Source of the DNA: Nocardia macrotermitis
GTDB taxonomy: Bacteria > Actinomycetota > Actinomycetes > Mycobacteriales > Mycobacteriaceae
Assembly: GCF_009604405.1 (NCBI RefSeq)
Contig: NZ_WEGK01000005.1
Location: forward strand, 62,001 to 126,000
Length of the DNA stretch: 64,000 nt
Direction: 5' to 3'
Shown here: positions 43,817 through 53,223 of the stretch, piece after piece
How the letters are laid out: each line of letters begins with the position of its first letter
Position numbering within the stretch: the first letter of the stretch is position 1
Notes under the pieces: model-generated
Database searches by the model: none
Told to the model about the DNA's origin: nothing
The model's input: the letters and a program-made list of their open reading frames with translations, nothing else
Program-made: the position numbers and the translations under genes

Positions 43817-44359
43817 TCAGCTCGGCGATGCCGGTTTCTCGCCTGGGAAAAGAATCGGGCTGATCAAGTACGGTCTGCGGCCCGGACCAGGCTGGTTCGC
43901 GGCCAGGGGTGCGATGAGGTCGCGGAAGCCGGTGAGCATGGTGTCGAGTTCCTCGGGGCTGAGCCAGAGCGTGGCTTGGCGGTAGCCGACTGCGTCGGCG
44001 ACGGGGTCGGCGTCGGCTTGATCGAGGTAGGCGTTGAATTCGGCGATCAGCACAGCCATGGCGGCCGCGAACCCTTGGCGGTGATCGTGCGAGGTCATCG
44101 CGCTACTCGCCTCGGGGGAGACGGTCGGACGGTCGGGTCGCAATCGGTAGGAGCGTTCCACCGCGCCGCGTACGCGTCGCTCGTCGCCGATCTCGAGCAT
44201 TCCTCCCTCGGTGAGCAGGCCGAGCTGCCGGTAGACGCTGGTCCGGGGCACGTCGGGCATGCGGTCGCACAATTCACCCGCGGTGCGTAATCGGCCGCCG
44301 GAGAGTGCGTGGATGATGCGCAATCGCACCGGGTGGAGCAGCAACTCGGTCGGGTCCAT
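43817..44359 (-). CDS. ArsR/PadR-like HTH regulator
   Basis: A 180-residue regulator beginning MDPTELLLHPVRLRIIHALSG, with a winged helix (TAGELCDRMPDVPRTSVYRQLGLL) and a C-terminal helical domain. This is the layout of HTH_20/ArsR-like regulators that control a divergent gene. The ATG at 44359 lies next to a palindrome shared with a divergent hydrolase gene. Ligand unknown. Confidence 0.85.
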   Translation of the reverse strand: MDPTELLLHPVRLRIIHALSGGRLRTAGELCDRMPDVPRTSVYRQLGLLTEGGMLEIGDERRVRGAVERSYRLRPDRPTVSPEASSAMTSHDHRQGFAAAMAVLIAEFNAYLDQADADPVADAVGYRQATLWLSPEELDTMLTGFRDLIAPLAANQPGPGRRPYLISPILFPGEKPASPS

Positions 44360-44387
44360 ACCGCAACTATCCCACATATGGTACCTT

Positions 44388-44401
44388 TACCAAAATTGGT
44401 A
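44388..44401. promoter_or_regulatory. Palindromic operator between HTH regulator and hydrolase
   Basis: TACCAA-AA-TTGGTA is a perfect 14-bp dyad, 20 bp before the hydrolase ATG and 28 bp before the regulator ATG. GGTACC and TTACC just beside it repeat parts of the half-site, which suggests more than one bound dimer. Confidence 0.65.
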
Positions 44402-44420
44402 TTGAAGGAAGGTGACCGCG

Positions 44421-45269
44421 ATGCGGGATGTTCCTGGGCGTCGAATGATGGTGAACGGCACCGAGATCTACTTCGAAGAGTCCGGCACCGGGGACACCTG
44501 GGTGGTGTTCGAATCCGGTGCGGGCGCCGGGCGGACGCTCTGGGATCGAGTGGTTCCGTTACTCGGGGACATCGCGCACACCGTCGCCTACGACAGGGCC
44601 GGTCGCGGCCGCAGTGCCAGCGCCGCGGAACCGCAGAACATCGACGACATGGCGGCGACCCTGGTGGCATTGGTCCAGGCGCTCACGACGGAGCGGGTGA
44701 TCCTGGTAGGCCACAGCATGGGTGGGCTGATCGCTCGTCGCGCCGCCGAAACGCTGTCGCCAGCGGGGCTCGTCCTCGTCGACCCGACACCGGAAGCCGC
44801 TCCGAACTACGACAATTGGGCGCCGACCGCGAAGAAGACCGACCGCATCCTCGCCGCGCAGCAGGCACTGAGCCACTTCCCACCGCTCATGCGGATGCTG
44901 ACCCGCTCCTATGGGCGCAAGTTCCCCGTCGACAGCTACGCGACCATGCTGGCCGAGGACTTCACTCCCGTCGGTCTCGCCACAACCCGGCATGAAATAG
45001 CGGCCGTGGCGGGGGCGATCGCCGAATTCCGCCGCCGCCCACCAGCACCGCCGAAATCCGGCGTCATCGTCATCTCGGCGATCCGTGCCGCCGGCTACCA
45101 GGCCCGCAATCTCGACCTCATACGCGAATACCAGCACAGATACGCCGAACAGGTCGGCGGGCAATACGAGGATGCCGCCTCCGAGCACATCGTCCCCGCC
45201 GAGCGACCCGAGCAAGTCGCTACCGCAGTTCGCCGACTGGTGAACGCTTGGCATCGCGGGAGCAAGTGA
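44421..45269 (+). CDS. Alpha/beta-hydrolase
   Basis: A 282-residue alpha/beta-hydrolase. The nucleophile elbow is GHSMGG (Ser near residue 100), an Asp is in VLVDPTP, and a C-terminal His lies in SEHIVPAERPE. AYDRAGRGRS is the usual strand-4 loop. The ATG at 44421 is chosen because GAAGGAAGG precedes it. Substrate unknown. It is controlled by the divergent HTH gene and followed after 1 bp by another reading frame. Confidence 0.85.
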   Translation: MRDVPGRRMMVNGTEIYFEESGTGDTWVVFESGAGAGRTLWDRVVPLLGDIAHTVAYDRAGRGRSASAAEPQNIDDMAATLVALVQALTTERVILVGHSMGGLIARRAAETLSPAGLVLVDPTPEAAPNYDNWAPTAKKTDRILAAQQALSHFPPLMRMLTRSYGRKFPVDSYATMLAEDFTPVGLATTRHEIAAVAGAIAEFRRRPPAPPKSGVIVISAIRAAGYQARNLDLIREYQHRYAEQVGGQYEDAASEHIVPAERPEQVATAVRRLVNAWHRGSK

Positions 45270-45270
45270 C

Positions 45271-46506
45271 ATGGCCGATCGGAACGCCGATCACTCCGAC
45301 CCCTCTGTGCCATCGCATCCATGCGATAGTCACGGTAGCTTCGGCCGCATGTTCCATACCGACTACATCCGTTTGGTCAGACTGGATCTCCTCTCGGAAA
45401 CCGACGCCGCCGAGGTGGCCGGGATCCTGGCCGAGCGTGGCTACACGACGGTTTCCCTCGGACCGAAACCGGTGACGCACCAGGTCGGCACGTTCGATAT
45501 GACGGACGATTCCCGCGGCATCCGGGTGATCGGCCTCGACGAGGGGCCGTATCCCTCCGACGACCGTGAGTGGTGGACTGGCATCGAACGACGGTTCATC
45601 GATACCCTGGCCCGCGGATTCGGTGCTACGGTGAGCGGCCTCACAGCGCACCGTTCGGGTCTGTCGGAGATGCGGTCGGAACTGGTCACCGCCACCGGGA
45701 CGATCGTTATCGATCGTGATCGCGACGAAGCGGCGACCGCGAGGCTGGCAGCGTTCGCGGAGTTCCCCGAGCGCGCACCGGAACCGCGGACAACCCATGA
45801 ACTCGGCGATATGTCCGCTGCGGACGGGCCGAACTTCGCGGCGGTCGAGTTGATCGGGCTCGACGATATCCCCTGGGACACACTGGAACACGCCTACGGA
45901 TCGGCGGAAGAGGTACCAGGCATTCTCCGCGATCTCGCCGCCGACGACGAGGGATTCGACGACACGGTGCAGGAGGGTTTGTACAGCGCCATCATCCACC
46001 AGGGCACCTGCTACAGCGCGACCCCGCTCGCCGTGCCGTACCTCGCCGAACTCGCGGCCGCGCCGGACTTCACCCCGGCGTATCGGCTGACATTGCTCAG
46101 CGCCCTGGTCGGCATCGGAGCCCTGGAACTGCCCGGCGAGCACGGCCCTGCCGAACGGTCCGCGGCCGCGATGGCCCGCGTCGTGCCGCGGGTGTTGTTG
46201 TCGTGGGCAGCCTCGCCCGAACACATTCGCCCTTGGCTGATTGTGCTCGCCGCATTCGCGCCGGCAGATGCGGTCGAACTCCTACCGGAGTTCGACGAAT
46301 TCCGCCGCGCCGTGCCGGGGCCGAGTCCCGCGCTCGACCTGGCCATCGCGTTGGCCGTCGGCGACCGCGATGCTGTCGATGCGATCGTCCGCGAGGCATC
46401 GACGTGGAGCGGCCGGATCGCCGACATCATGGCCTACGACGCCGCGCCCCTCCTGCGGCACTACAGGGTGCTGGAGGTGCTGGCGAATCGAGAGCTGGCC
46501 CGCTGA
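45271..46506 (+). CDS. Hypothetical protein with helical repeat C-terminus
   Basis: Up to 411 residues. The N-terminal half (from MFHTDYIRLVRLDLL, ATG 45349) is mixed alpha/beta; the C-terminal half is Ala/Leu-rich helices reminiscent of HEAT repeats (PLAVPYLAELAAAPDF, VVPRVLLSWAA). I do not recognise the family. The first ATG at 45271 is 1 bp from the hydrolase stop, but the following 26 residues look non-conserved, so 45349 may be the true start. A strong terminator follows. Confidence 0.6.
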   Translation: MADRNADHSDPSVPSHPCDSHGSFGRMFHTDYIRLVRLDLLSETDAAEVAGILAERGYTTVSLGPKPVTHQVGTFDMTDDSRGIRVIGLDEGPYPSDDREWWTGIERRFIDTLARGFGATVSGLTAHRSGLSEMRSELVTATGTIVIDRDRDEAATARLAAFAEFPERAPEPRTTHELGDMSAADGPNFAAVELIGLDDIPWDTLEHAYGSAEEVPGILRDLAADDEGFDDTVQEGLYSAIIHQGTCYSATPLAVPYLAELAAAPDFTPAYRLTLLSALVGIGALELPGEHGPAERSAAAMARVVPRVLLSWAASPEHIRPWLIVLAAFAPADAVELLPEFDEFRRAVPGPSPALDLAIALAVGDRDAVDAIVREASTWSGRIADIMAYDAAPLLRHYRVLEVLANRELAR

Positions 46507-46539
46507 CGGTGTCCGGCGCCCCACCCCACACAAACCAAA

Positions 46540-46572
46540 AACGCCACCACTTCACAACGAAGCGGTGGCGTT
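46540..46572. terminator. Bidirectional hairpin between a hypothetical gene and tRNA-Ala
   Basis: AACGCCACCACTTC and GAAGCGGTGGCGTT pair over 14 bp with one mismatch around an ACAAC loop. It can end both the plus-strand gene and the minus-strand tRNA transcript. Confidence 0.8.
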
Positions 46573-46627
46573 GACGTCCTACTACACGGCATTGATTCGG
46601 CACCGTGTTCTAGTAAGCGCCCTAAGG

Positions 46628-46700
46628 TGGAGCTAAGGGGAATCGAACCCCTGACCTTCTCGATGCGAACGAGACGCGCTACCAACTGCGCTATAGCCCC
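46628..46700 (-). tRNA. tRNA-Ala (anticodon CGC)
   Basis: The minus strand folds into a full cloverleaf: acceptor GGGGCTA/TAGCTCC (one G-U), D arm GCGC-AGTTGGTA-GCGC, anticodon arm TCTCG-TTCGCAT-CGAGA with anticodon CGC, T arm AGGGG-TTCGATT-CCCCT and discriminator A. It reads GCG alanine codons, which are frequent in this GC-rich DNA. The 3' CCA is not fully encoded (ACCT follows), so it must be added. Confidence 0.96.
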
Positions 46701-47018
46701 GTGGAACGTTTCCGAACCAACGTTGGAGAACTGTAGCAGGTGGGTGGGGGAGACTCCGAATCGGCTGGTCGGGAGGGGTTTGCGGGACAAGGCGGCGTGG
46801 GGCCGGGGCGGGAAGCGGGGTTCACATCGTGGGATGGGGGTGAAATTGCCGATAATTTGCGATCGGGGAGGGGGTGGGGTGTGGCAAACCCGACCGGAAG
46901 GTGGGGGTCGTGTCATATATCTCTCGCAGGGCGGGTTGATAGCATGACGGCTCTGGTCGGATGGGTTCGGCTGCGCATGCGGGCTGCCTGCGTGAATACT
47001 TCGAAAGAGTTGTCTGCC

Positions 47019-47462
47019 ATGCAGTTTGAGATCGTCGAGCGGGACGAGACGTGGGTTGCGGGGCTGCCCGTGCGAAGTCCCAGGCGCGCGCTCGGGGAAC
47101 TGCGTGACCGGGATCTCGACGCGGCGTGGGGGGCGGTGCTGCATCAGGAGCTGGGTGGGCCGCTGGCCTGCGCTTATACCGATTATTCGGCGGATATGAG
47201 CACATTCAACACGCAGATCGTCGGGTACCAGTGCGATTCGTTCGATCAGGTCACTCGCGGGCACATCGTGGCGCGGCTGCCGCGTGGGGTGTACGCCAGA
47301 TTCTCTTCGGTGGGGAACTTCCCGCAGGTCATGACCGACTTATGGACGCAGATCGCGTACGCCGAGGAACACAAGCAGATCAAACGCACCCACACCGGGG
47401 ATCTGGAGTGTTACCCGCACGCCTACAAGATCGATCTGTATCTGGCGGTAGATCCCCGATGA
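47019..47462 (+). CDS. GyrI-like effector-binding domain protein (first of tandem pair)
   Basis: A 147-residue protein of the AraC effector-binding/GyrI fold: MQFEIVERDETWVAGLPVRSP, then CAYTDYSAD, GYQCDSF and RLPRGVYARFSSVGNFPQ, ending in YKIDLYLAV. Relatives bind small molecules or gyrase. There is no DNA-binding domain. The ATG at 47019 fits the fold's usual start; an in-frame ATG at 46944 would add an unlikely Arg-rich lead. Its stop overlaps the next gene's start (ATGA). Confidence 0.75.
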   Translation: MQFEIVERDETWVAGLPVRSPRRALGELRDRDLDAAWGAVLHQELGGPLACAYTDYSADMSTFNTQIVGYQCDSFDQVTRGHIVARLPRGVYARFSSVGNFPQVMTDLWTQIAYAEEHKQIKRTHTGDLECYPHAYKIDLYLAVDPR

Positions 47463-47893
47463 GCTACACGATCGTACTGCGTGACCAGGCGATCTACGGT
47501 GGCCTGGTGGTGCCGCGGGTGCGGCCCAGTTTCAAGGTCAGCAACGGTGAGCTGATCGAATTCCTGCGCGACCGGTTGCGTGATCGCGACGTCGCCGCGG
47601 ACCGCGCGCTCTACACCGTCTACGTCCCGGACCCGGCCGGGAACTACAACGTCCTGGTCGCCTACGACTATCCGGCCGTGCCCGCGATTCCGCCCGGGGA
47701 CGTGCTGGTCCGGGTGCCCAAGGGCGTCTACGCCCGATTCGAGCCGAACGGCGACTACCACGATCCGGTCGAGGATGTCTGGGCGCAGGTCGACGACGCG
47801 ACCGCCTCGGCCGAGATCACCCGCGCCTACCGCGAGGAGATCGAGCTCTGGCGGGGCCCGAAGGTCGAGCTGTACATCTCGATCCTGGTGTAA
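47459..47893 (+). CDS. GyrI-like effector-binding domain protein (second of tandem pair)
   Basis: A 144-residue paralogue of the preceding protein: MSYTIVLRDQAIYGGLVVP, then VPKGVYARFEPNGDYHDPV and KVELYISILV. The shared core (PxGVYARF, then V.DVW.Q) shows they arose by duplication. The ATGA overlap means translational coupling, so the pair may form a heterodimer. No function can be assigned beyond likely ligand binding. Confidence 0.75.
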   Translation: MSYTIVLRDQAIYGGLVVPRVRPSFKVSNGELIEFLRDRLRDRDVAADRALYTVYVPDPAGNYNVLVAYDYPAVPAIPPGDVLVRVPKGVYARFEPNGDYHDPVEDVWAQVDDATASAEITRAYREEIELWRGPKVELYISILV

Positions 47894-48154
47894 CCAGTGC
47901 GGATAGCTATCAGATAGCCATTTTGGAACCAACCAGTCTTTCTGTTCCGTCCGATCGCCGAGGTCATCGTCTTGACCAGGGACGATTTCGAACCTCGCGC
48001 CCAGGTTTCGGAAGATTTGCCGGATGTCTGGTCAATTCCTGTCCGATGACGGATACTGCCTTAGCGACCAACCCCGGGCGCCGGTCGTGATCCGGTCGGT
48101 GTCGGGAGGGTCTCGGGTAGGGCGCGGTATCGCGCAGCAACGGAGTAGGAATTC

Positions 48155-48364
48155 ATGACAGTCGTAGCGGCCCGTCACCCCGTGTTCGCAGGGATTTCCC
48201 CGGAGTTCGCCGATACACTGGCGGGGATTCGGGACAGATTCCTGGGCCTACCGGAGGGGCCTGTCCATGAGATCATGGCGTTGGTGTTCCGTCTGAGGTA
48301 TGCCGCCCGCACTACGGTCCGCAGCAGGCGGTTCCCGGTGCCGGGTACGAATTCCCGCAGCTGA
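48155..48364 (+). CDS. Short hypothetical protein ahead of the c-di-GMP enzyme gene
   Basis: A 69-residue reading frame with a good ribosome site (GGAGTAGG) before ATG 48155. The first 45 residues look protein-like (ISPEFADTLAGIRDRFLGLPEG); the end is Arg-rich. It stops 16 bp before the GTG of the next gene, so it may be a leader or a small co-transcribed partner. Family unknown. Confidence 0.4.
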   Translation: MTVVAARHPVFAGISPEFADTLAGIRDRFLGLPEGPVHEIMALVFRLRYAARTTVRSRRFPVPGTNSRS

Positions 48365-48380
48365 CGCGATCGGAGACAAG

Positions 48381-50246
48381 GTGCCTCGGCGGACACTCGA
48401 CTCACTGGTGACACAGGTCGCCTCGGAGTTGATGGGTGTCGACGCCACCACCCTGGTGGCGGCGACGGAACGTGTGCTCGCAAGCCTGATCGAGCATTTC
48501 GACGTGGACTTCTGTTATCTGCGACGGACCGATCGCGAGCGTCGCGCCACGATCCTCGTCGCCGAGTGGCCGCCGCGGCAGGCGGTGCCCGATCCGGACC
48601 CGCTCGGGATCGTCTACTTCGACGATCCGGACCCCGCGTTCAAGGCCGTCGAACACGCCACCGAGCCGCTCATCGTGCGGCCGGGCAAGGCGTTCACGCC
48701 CTACCGAGATATCGCCCGCCGCACCGCGGGCATCACCGATCTGACCTCGGCGGCGGTGCCGCTGCTCTCGCGTGGCACGCCGATCGGGCTGCTGGGTTTC
48801 ATCAAATTGGGTGATCGGGAGTGGAGTACCCGCGAACTCAATGTGCTCAAGGCGATCGCGTCGCTGTTCGCGCAGTTGCAGGCGCGGGTGGAGGCCGAGG
48901 AGCGGCTGCGCTACATCGCGATGCACGACGATCTGACCGGGTTGGCGAATCGGCGGGCGCTGCTGGAATACATGGAGGAGCGGTTGCAGCCCGGTAATCC
49001 GGGTCCGGTCGCGGCGTTCTTCCTGGATCTGGATCGGCTCAAGGCGCTCAACGATTTCCTCGGACACACCGCGGGCGATAATTTCATCCGCACGCTGTCC
49101 ACGCGACTGCGCGAACATCTGGATCCCGCCGACATGATCGCGCGCCTGGGTGGCGACGAGTTCGTCATCGTCCCGGCCAAACCCATGGAGGCGGTCGAGG
49201 CCGAACTCGAGGGCACCCGGTTGCAGCAGCTCATCGCGCGGCGGGTCACCGTCGGGGAGGAGTCGGTCAGCCGGGCCGCGAGTGTGGGTGTGGCCGTGGG
49301 GATTCCCGGCGAGGCGACGGTCGCGGACGTGTTGCGGCGGGCCGATCACGCGCTGCTGTCCGCGAAATCCGGCGGCGGTAACGGGGTCGCGGTGTTCACC
49401 GACGCGATGCGCGCCCAGTTCGAACTCCAGGACGACGTCGAACTCAATCTGCGCAGCGCGGTCTCGGACGGTTCGCTGCTGCTGCACTATCAGCCCGAGG
49501 TGGATCTGCGCACCGGGCGGATCGTGGCGCTCGAGGCGCTGGTGCGCTGGCAGCATCCCACCCGCGGACTACTACCGCCGGGTGCGTTCGTCGGGGTGGC
49601 CGAGGCGACGAATCTGGCCGGGGAACTCGGGCGCTGGGTGATCCGCACCGCGTGTGCGCAGTTCGCGCAGTGGCGTCAGCAGGGTTTGGCCTCCAACGTC
49701 GTCATCCGGATCAACGTCTCCCCGGTACAGCTGGTCAGCCTGGATTTCGTGGAATCGATCGAGGACACGCTGCGCAGCAACGGAATCGACGGCAGCTCGG
49801 TCTGCCTGGAGATCACCGAACACGTCGTGGTGCAGGACCTCGCCCGCACCCAGCTCACCCTGCGCGGGCTCAAGCGCATGGGCGTGCAGATCGCGATCGA
49901 CGATTTCGGCACCGGCTACAGTTCGCTCTCGCACCTCAAGGCCCTGCCGGTGGACGCGGTGAAGATCGATCGCGGATTCGTGCAGCGGCTCGGGGTCAGC
50001 ACCGATGATCTGGCGATCGTGAAATCCATCGTCGGGCTGGCCGGGTCGTTCGGGCTGGGTGTGGTCGGCGAGGGAGTGGAGACCGCGGTCGCCGCGCGCA
50101 CCCTGGTCGGGCTGGGATGTTATCGGGCGCAGGGCTTCCTGATCGCGCGCCCGCTGCCGCCCGAGGCCGTCGAAACGCATCTGGCCGCCGGGCGGATCCC
50201 CCTGGATCTGGAACTGCCCCGGGTCTCGCGGACCGCCAAACATTAG
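48381..50246 (+). CDS. GAF-GGDEF-EAL cyclic-di-GMP synthase/phosphodiesterase
   Basis: A 621-residue cytoplasmic protein. An N-terminal GAF-like sensor (about 1-170) is followed by a GGDEF domain with an intact GGDEF motif (257-261, RLGGDEFVIV) and an EAL domain with EAL at 385-387, the ENVV-like ITEHVVVQ, and IDDFGTGYSSL. Both catalytic signatures are present, so it may both make and break c-di-GMP. Domain order and many segments match mycobacterial Rv1354c. The GTG at 48381 follows GGAG; the GAF similarity starts directly after it. Confidence 0.93.
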   Translation: MPRRTLDSLVTQVASELMGVDATTLVAATERVLASLIEHFDVDFCYLRRTDRERRATILVAEWPPRQAVPDPDPLGIVYFDDPDPAFKAVEHATEPLIVRPGKAFTPYRDIARRTAGITDLTSAAVPLLSRGTPIGLLGFIKLGDREWSTRELNVLKAIASLFAQLQARVEAEERLRYIAMHDDLTGLANRRALLEYMEERLQPGNPGPVAAFFLDLDRLKALNDFLGHTAGDNFIRTLSTRLREHLDPADMIARLGGDEFVIVPAKPMEAVEAELEGTRLQQLIARRVTVGEESVSRAASVGVAVGIPGEATVADVLRRADHALLSAKSGGGNGVAVFTDAMRAQFELQDDVELNLRSAVSDGSLLLHYQPEVDLRTGRIVALEALVRWQHPTRGLLPPGAFVGVAEATNLAGELGRWVIRTACAQFAQWRQQGLASNVVIRINVSPVQLVSLDFVESIEDTLRSNGIDGSSVCLEITEHVVVQDLARTQLTLRGLKRMGVQIAIDDFGTGYSSLSHLKALPVDAVKIDRGFVQRLGVSTDDLAIVKSIVGLAGSFGLGVVGEGVETAVAARTLVGLGCYRAQGFLIARPLPPEAVETHLAAGRIPLDLELPRVSRTAKH

Positions 50247-50320
50247 CCGCGCGACCGGCCGCACCAGCCGGTTGACGATACTTCCACCCGTGTTCACGCG
50301 GTGTTGCCCCGCCGGGCCGA

Positions 50321-51469
50321 ATGCCGCTGGACGATCGGGCCGTGCGCATCGTTCAGCTGGCCAACTTCTACGGGCCGCGGTCGGGGGGACTACGAACGGC
50401 GCTGCATCATCTCGGTTCGGGATATGCGGCCGCCGGGCACGAGGTCGTGCTGATCGTGCCGGGCCCGCGTCGCGACGAGCAGCTCCTGCCCGGCGGAGTA
50501 CTGCGAATCACCTTGCCCGCCTTGCAGATTCCGTGGACGCGCGGCTACCGGGCGGTCGATCCGCGCAAGGTCGCCGATGTGCTGAGCGGTATCCGGCCCG
50601 ACGTGCTCGAGGTGTCGGATCGGCTGACGCTGCGCGGTTTCGGCCGCTGGGCGCGTCGGCGGGACGTGGCCGGGGTGATGATCTCGCACGAACGACTGGA
50701 CCGGCTGCTCGGCCAGGCGCTGCCCGGCCCGATGGCCCGGCGCGCCGCCGACGTGGCCAACCGGCGCACCGCGCAGGATTACGACATCGTGGTCTGCACA
50801 ACCGAATTCGCACGTCAGGAGTTCGAGCGGATCGATGCGCCGAACGTCGAGCTGGTTCCGCTCGGCGTGGATCTGGAGATGTTCGCCCCGCATCGGCACG
50901 ACGGTTCGGTGCGGGCCAGTTTCGCCGCGGCGGGTAATCCGCTGCTGGTGCACTGCGGGCGGCTGTCGGTGGAGAAGCGGGTGGATCGCAGTATCGAGGC
51001 GATCGGCGCGCTGCGTCGCGAGGGGGTGGACGCGCGGTTGATCGTGGCCGGGGACGGGCCGCGTCGCGAATCGCTGGAACGCCGCGCGCGCGGGCTGACG
51101 CCGCTGCCGGACGGGCGGTCCGCGGTGCACTTCACCGGATTCATCGCCGAACGCACCCGGCTGGCGACCCTGCTGGCCAGCGCCGACGTCTCGCTCGCGC
51201 CGGGACCGCACGAAACCTTCGGCCTGGCCGCGCTCGAGGCGCTGGCGGCCGGGACGCCGGTGGTGGCCAGCCGCTCCTCGGCGCTGGCCGATATCGTGAC
51301 CGCCGAATGCGGCGCGGTCGCGGCCAACGATCCGGCGGATTTCGCGCGCGCGGTGACCGAGGTGCTGGCGCGGCCGTCGGCGGATCGGCGGCGGGCCGCG
51401 CGCAGCCGGGCCGAGCAGTTCACCTGGCCCGCGGCGGTGTCCCGCATGCTGCACGTGCTCGGCGCATAG
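50321..51469 (+). CDS. GT4-family glycosyltransferase (mannosyltransferase-like)
   Basis: A 382-residue GT-B enzyme. The N-terminal ANFYGPRSGGLRT loop, the central LVHCGRLSVEKRVD and the C-terminal donor-binding motif GPHETFGLAALEALAAGTPVV (E-x7-E type) are clear. It resembles mycobacterial GDP-mannose-dependent enzymes involved in lipoglycan or glycolipid assembly, but the acceptor is not readable. The start may be ATG 50321 or GTG 50342 (VRIVQLANF); neither has a strong ribosome site. Confidence 0.85.
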   Translation: MPLDDRAVRIVQLANFYGPRSGGLRTALHHLGSGYAAAGHEVVLIVPGPRRDEQLLPGGVLRITLPALQIPWTRGYRAVDPRKVADVLSGIRPDVLEVSDRLTLRGFGRWARRRDVAGVMISHERLDRLLGQALPGPMARRAADVANRRTAQDYDIVVCTTEFARQEFERIDAPNVELVPLGVDLEMFAPHRHDGSVRASFAAAGNPLLVHCGRLSVEKRVDRSIEAIGALRREGVDARLIVAGDGPRRESLERRARGLTPLPDGRSAVHFTGFIAERTRLATLLASADVSLAPGPHETFGLAALEALAAGTPVVASRSSALADIVTAECGAVAANDPADFARAVTEVLARPSADRRRAARSRAEQFTWPAAVSRMLHVLGA

Positions 51470-51596
51470 GAGCCGGATCCGGGCCGCGCACAGGTCCACC
51501 CCGTATGCTCCCTGGAAAGCACGGCAAAGGGTCCGGCGCGTCGAAAGCCGATCAGCGGATCGATTCGGCGACGGCATTGAGCATTCGAGGAACGGT

Positions 51597-52466
51597 GTGC
51601 ACGATCGCCTGAAATCCGTGAGCGGTAAGAAGGTCCTGATCACCGGCGCGGCCAGTGGTATCGGCCGGGCGACGGCGCTGGCCGCCGCACGGGCGGGCGC
51701 GGAACTGGTGCTGACCGATATCGACGCCGACGGGCTGGCCGACACCGTGCGGGTCATCGGCGACGACGGCGGCAAGGTGCTGGTCGCGCAGGATCTGGAC
51801 CTCACCGATTTCGACGCGGTCACCGCGTTCGCCGACGAGGTGCACGATCGGCACGGCAGTCTCGACGTGGTGATGAACATCGCCGGGACCTCGGCGTGGG
51901 GCACGGTGGAGAACCTCGAACACCGGCACTGGCGGCGGATGGTGGACGTCAACCTGATGGGGCCGATCCACGTCATCGAGAATTTCGTGCCGCCGATGGT
52001 GCGGGCCGGGCGCGGTGGCGCGCTGGTGAACGTGTCCTCGGCGGCCGGGCTGCTGGCGTTCCCGTGGCATGCGGCCTACAGCGCCTCGAAGTTCGGGGTG
52101 CGCGGGCTGTCGGAGGTGCTGCGTTTCGATCTGGCGCGGCACGGGATCGCGGTGCGGCTGGTGGTGCCCGGTGCGGTGGACACCCCGCTGGTGCGCAGCG
52201 TGGAGATCGCCGGGGTGGATCGGGACGATCCGCGAATTCAACGCTATATCAAGCAGTTTCAGCGGCACGCCAAGACGCCCGAGCAGGTCGCCGAGATCAT
52301 CCTGCGCGGTATCGAGCGCAACAGCTTCCTGGTGCACACCTCGTTCGACGTGCGGTTCGGGTACTGGTGGTCGCGGAAGTTCGCGCTGCCGTACGAGATC
52401 GTGATGCGTAAGGCGAATGACGGTTTCTACGGGATCTACCAGCGGATCAACAGCTCGGAGCGGTAA
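51597..52466 (+). CDS. SDR family oxidoreductase
   Basis: A 289-residue short-chain dehydrogenase starting at GTG 51597. Motifs: TGAASGIG, NIAGTSAWG (Asn and Ala-Gly present), SSAAGL with the catalytic Ser, and YSASK. The C-terminal extension (FGYWWSRKFALPYEIVMRK) is typical of mycobacterial-type SDRs associated with lipid metabolism. It stands alone. Confidence 0.88.
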   Translation: MHDRLKSVSGKKVLITGAASGIGRATALAAARAGAELVLTDIDADGLADTVRVIGDDGGKVLVAQDLDLTDFDAVTAFADEVHDRHGSLDVVMNIAGTSAWGTVENLEHRHWRRMVDVNLMGPIHVIENFVPPMVRAGRGGALVNVSSAAGLLAFPWHAAYSASKFGVRGLSEVLRFDLARHGIAVRLVVPGAVDTPLVRSVEIAGVDRDDPRIQRYIKQFQRHAKTPEQVAEIILRGIERNSFLVHTSFDVRFGYWWSRKFALPYEIVMRKANDGFYGIYQRINSSER

Positions 52467-52584
52467 CTTCGGCCTCCGCTCCGCTGCGGGAGGTTCGCGG
52501 CCCCCGAAGCCTCGCCGGGCCGCGAACATTGCTGTTGGTGTTCAACGGGATTGGCGGAACCGAGTGTTGAGGGGGCGGTGTCGC

Positions 52585-53097
52585 TCAGGTTCCTGTTTGC
52601 TGGGCGCCGGGTTTGTCGCAGGACGGGCCGCACTGGTCGTTGAGCGCGACGTCCAGGACGCGCGCGCCGGGGCCCTGGTCGCCGAGGCGGTCGTGGAAGT
52701 TGACGATGCGGCAGCTGGCCAGGGACAGGCAGCCGCAGCCGATGCAGCTGCTGACGCTGTCGCGCAGGCGGATCAGCTGTTCGATGCGTTGATCGAGATC
52801 CTGCCGCCAGATGGTGGACAGTCTTTCCCAATCCTTGCGATTGGGGGTGCGGCCCTCCGGTAGGGTGTGCAGCGCCTCGCGAATCTCGCTGAGCGGTATG
52901 CCGACTCGCTGTGAGATGCGGATGAACGCGACCCGCCGCAACGTCTCCCGTGGATATCGGCGCTGGTTGCCGCTCGTGCGGCGGCTGGTGATCAGGCCCT
53001 CGCGTTCGTAGAAATGCAGCGCCGACACCGCGACTCCACTGCGTTCGGACAGTTGTCCGGGAGTGAGCTCCTTCGCCTGCCAGGTCGTGTGCTGCAT
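52585..53097 (-). CDS. soxR: Redox-sensitive transcriptional activator SoxR
   Basis: A 170-residue MerR-family regulator. The N-terminal winged helix ([21 protein letters not shown]) is followed by a dimer helix and the [2Fe-2S] cysteine cluster [12 protein letters not shown] (four Cys). Oxidation of the cluster by redox-cycling compounds turns on targets. In actinobacteria SoxR usually responds to endogenous redox-active metabolites. A dyad that fits a SoxR box abuts its start codon. The divergent gene is arginine deiminase. Confidence 0.94.
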   Translation of the reverse strand: MQHTTWQAKELTPGQLSERSGVAVSALHFYEREGLITSRRTSGNQRRYPRETLRRVAFIRISQRVGIPLSEIREALHTLPEGRTPNRKDWERLSTIWRQDLDQRIEQLIRLRDSVSSCIGCGCLSLASCRIVNFHDRLGDQGPGARVLDVALNDQCGPSCDKPGAQQTGT

Positions 53098-53117
53098 ACC
53101 TCAACAATAGTCGAGGT
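53098..53117. promoter_or_regulatory. SoxR-box-like dyad at the soxR start
   Basis: ACCTCAACAATAGTCGAGGT is an imperfect 20-bp palindrome (8 of 10 pairs) with CCTCAA/CGAGG arms close to the known CCTCAAG-type SoxR box. It touches the soxR ATG at 53097, so any soxR transcript starting at it would be leaderless, or it serves the divergent direction. Confidence 0.55.
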
Positions 53118-53223
53118 TTTTGGTGTCCGGTCCGGAATCGCCTCCGGTGACCTCCATGAGCCGGTGCAGCACCCGCCCAGCCAATTCCGTGCCAAGCCGG
53201 GCGTGGCCTACTACGGTCGAATC

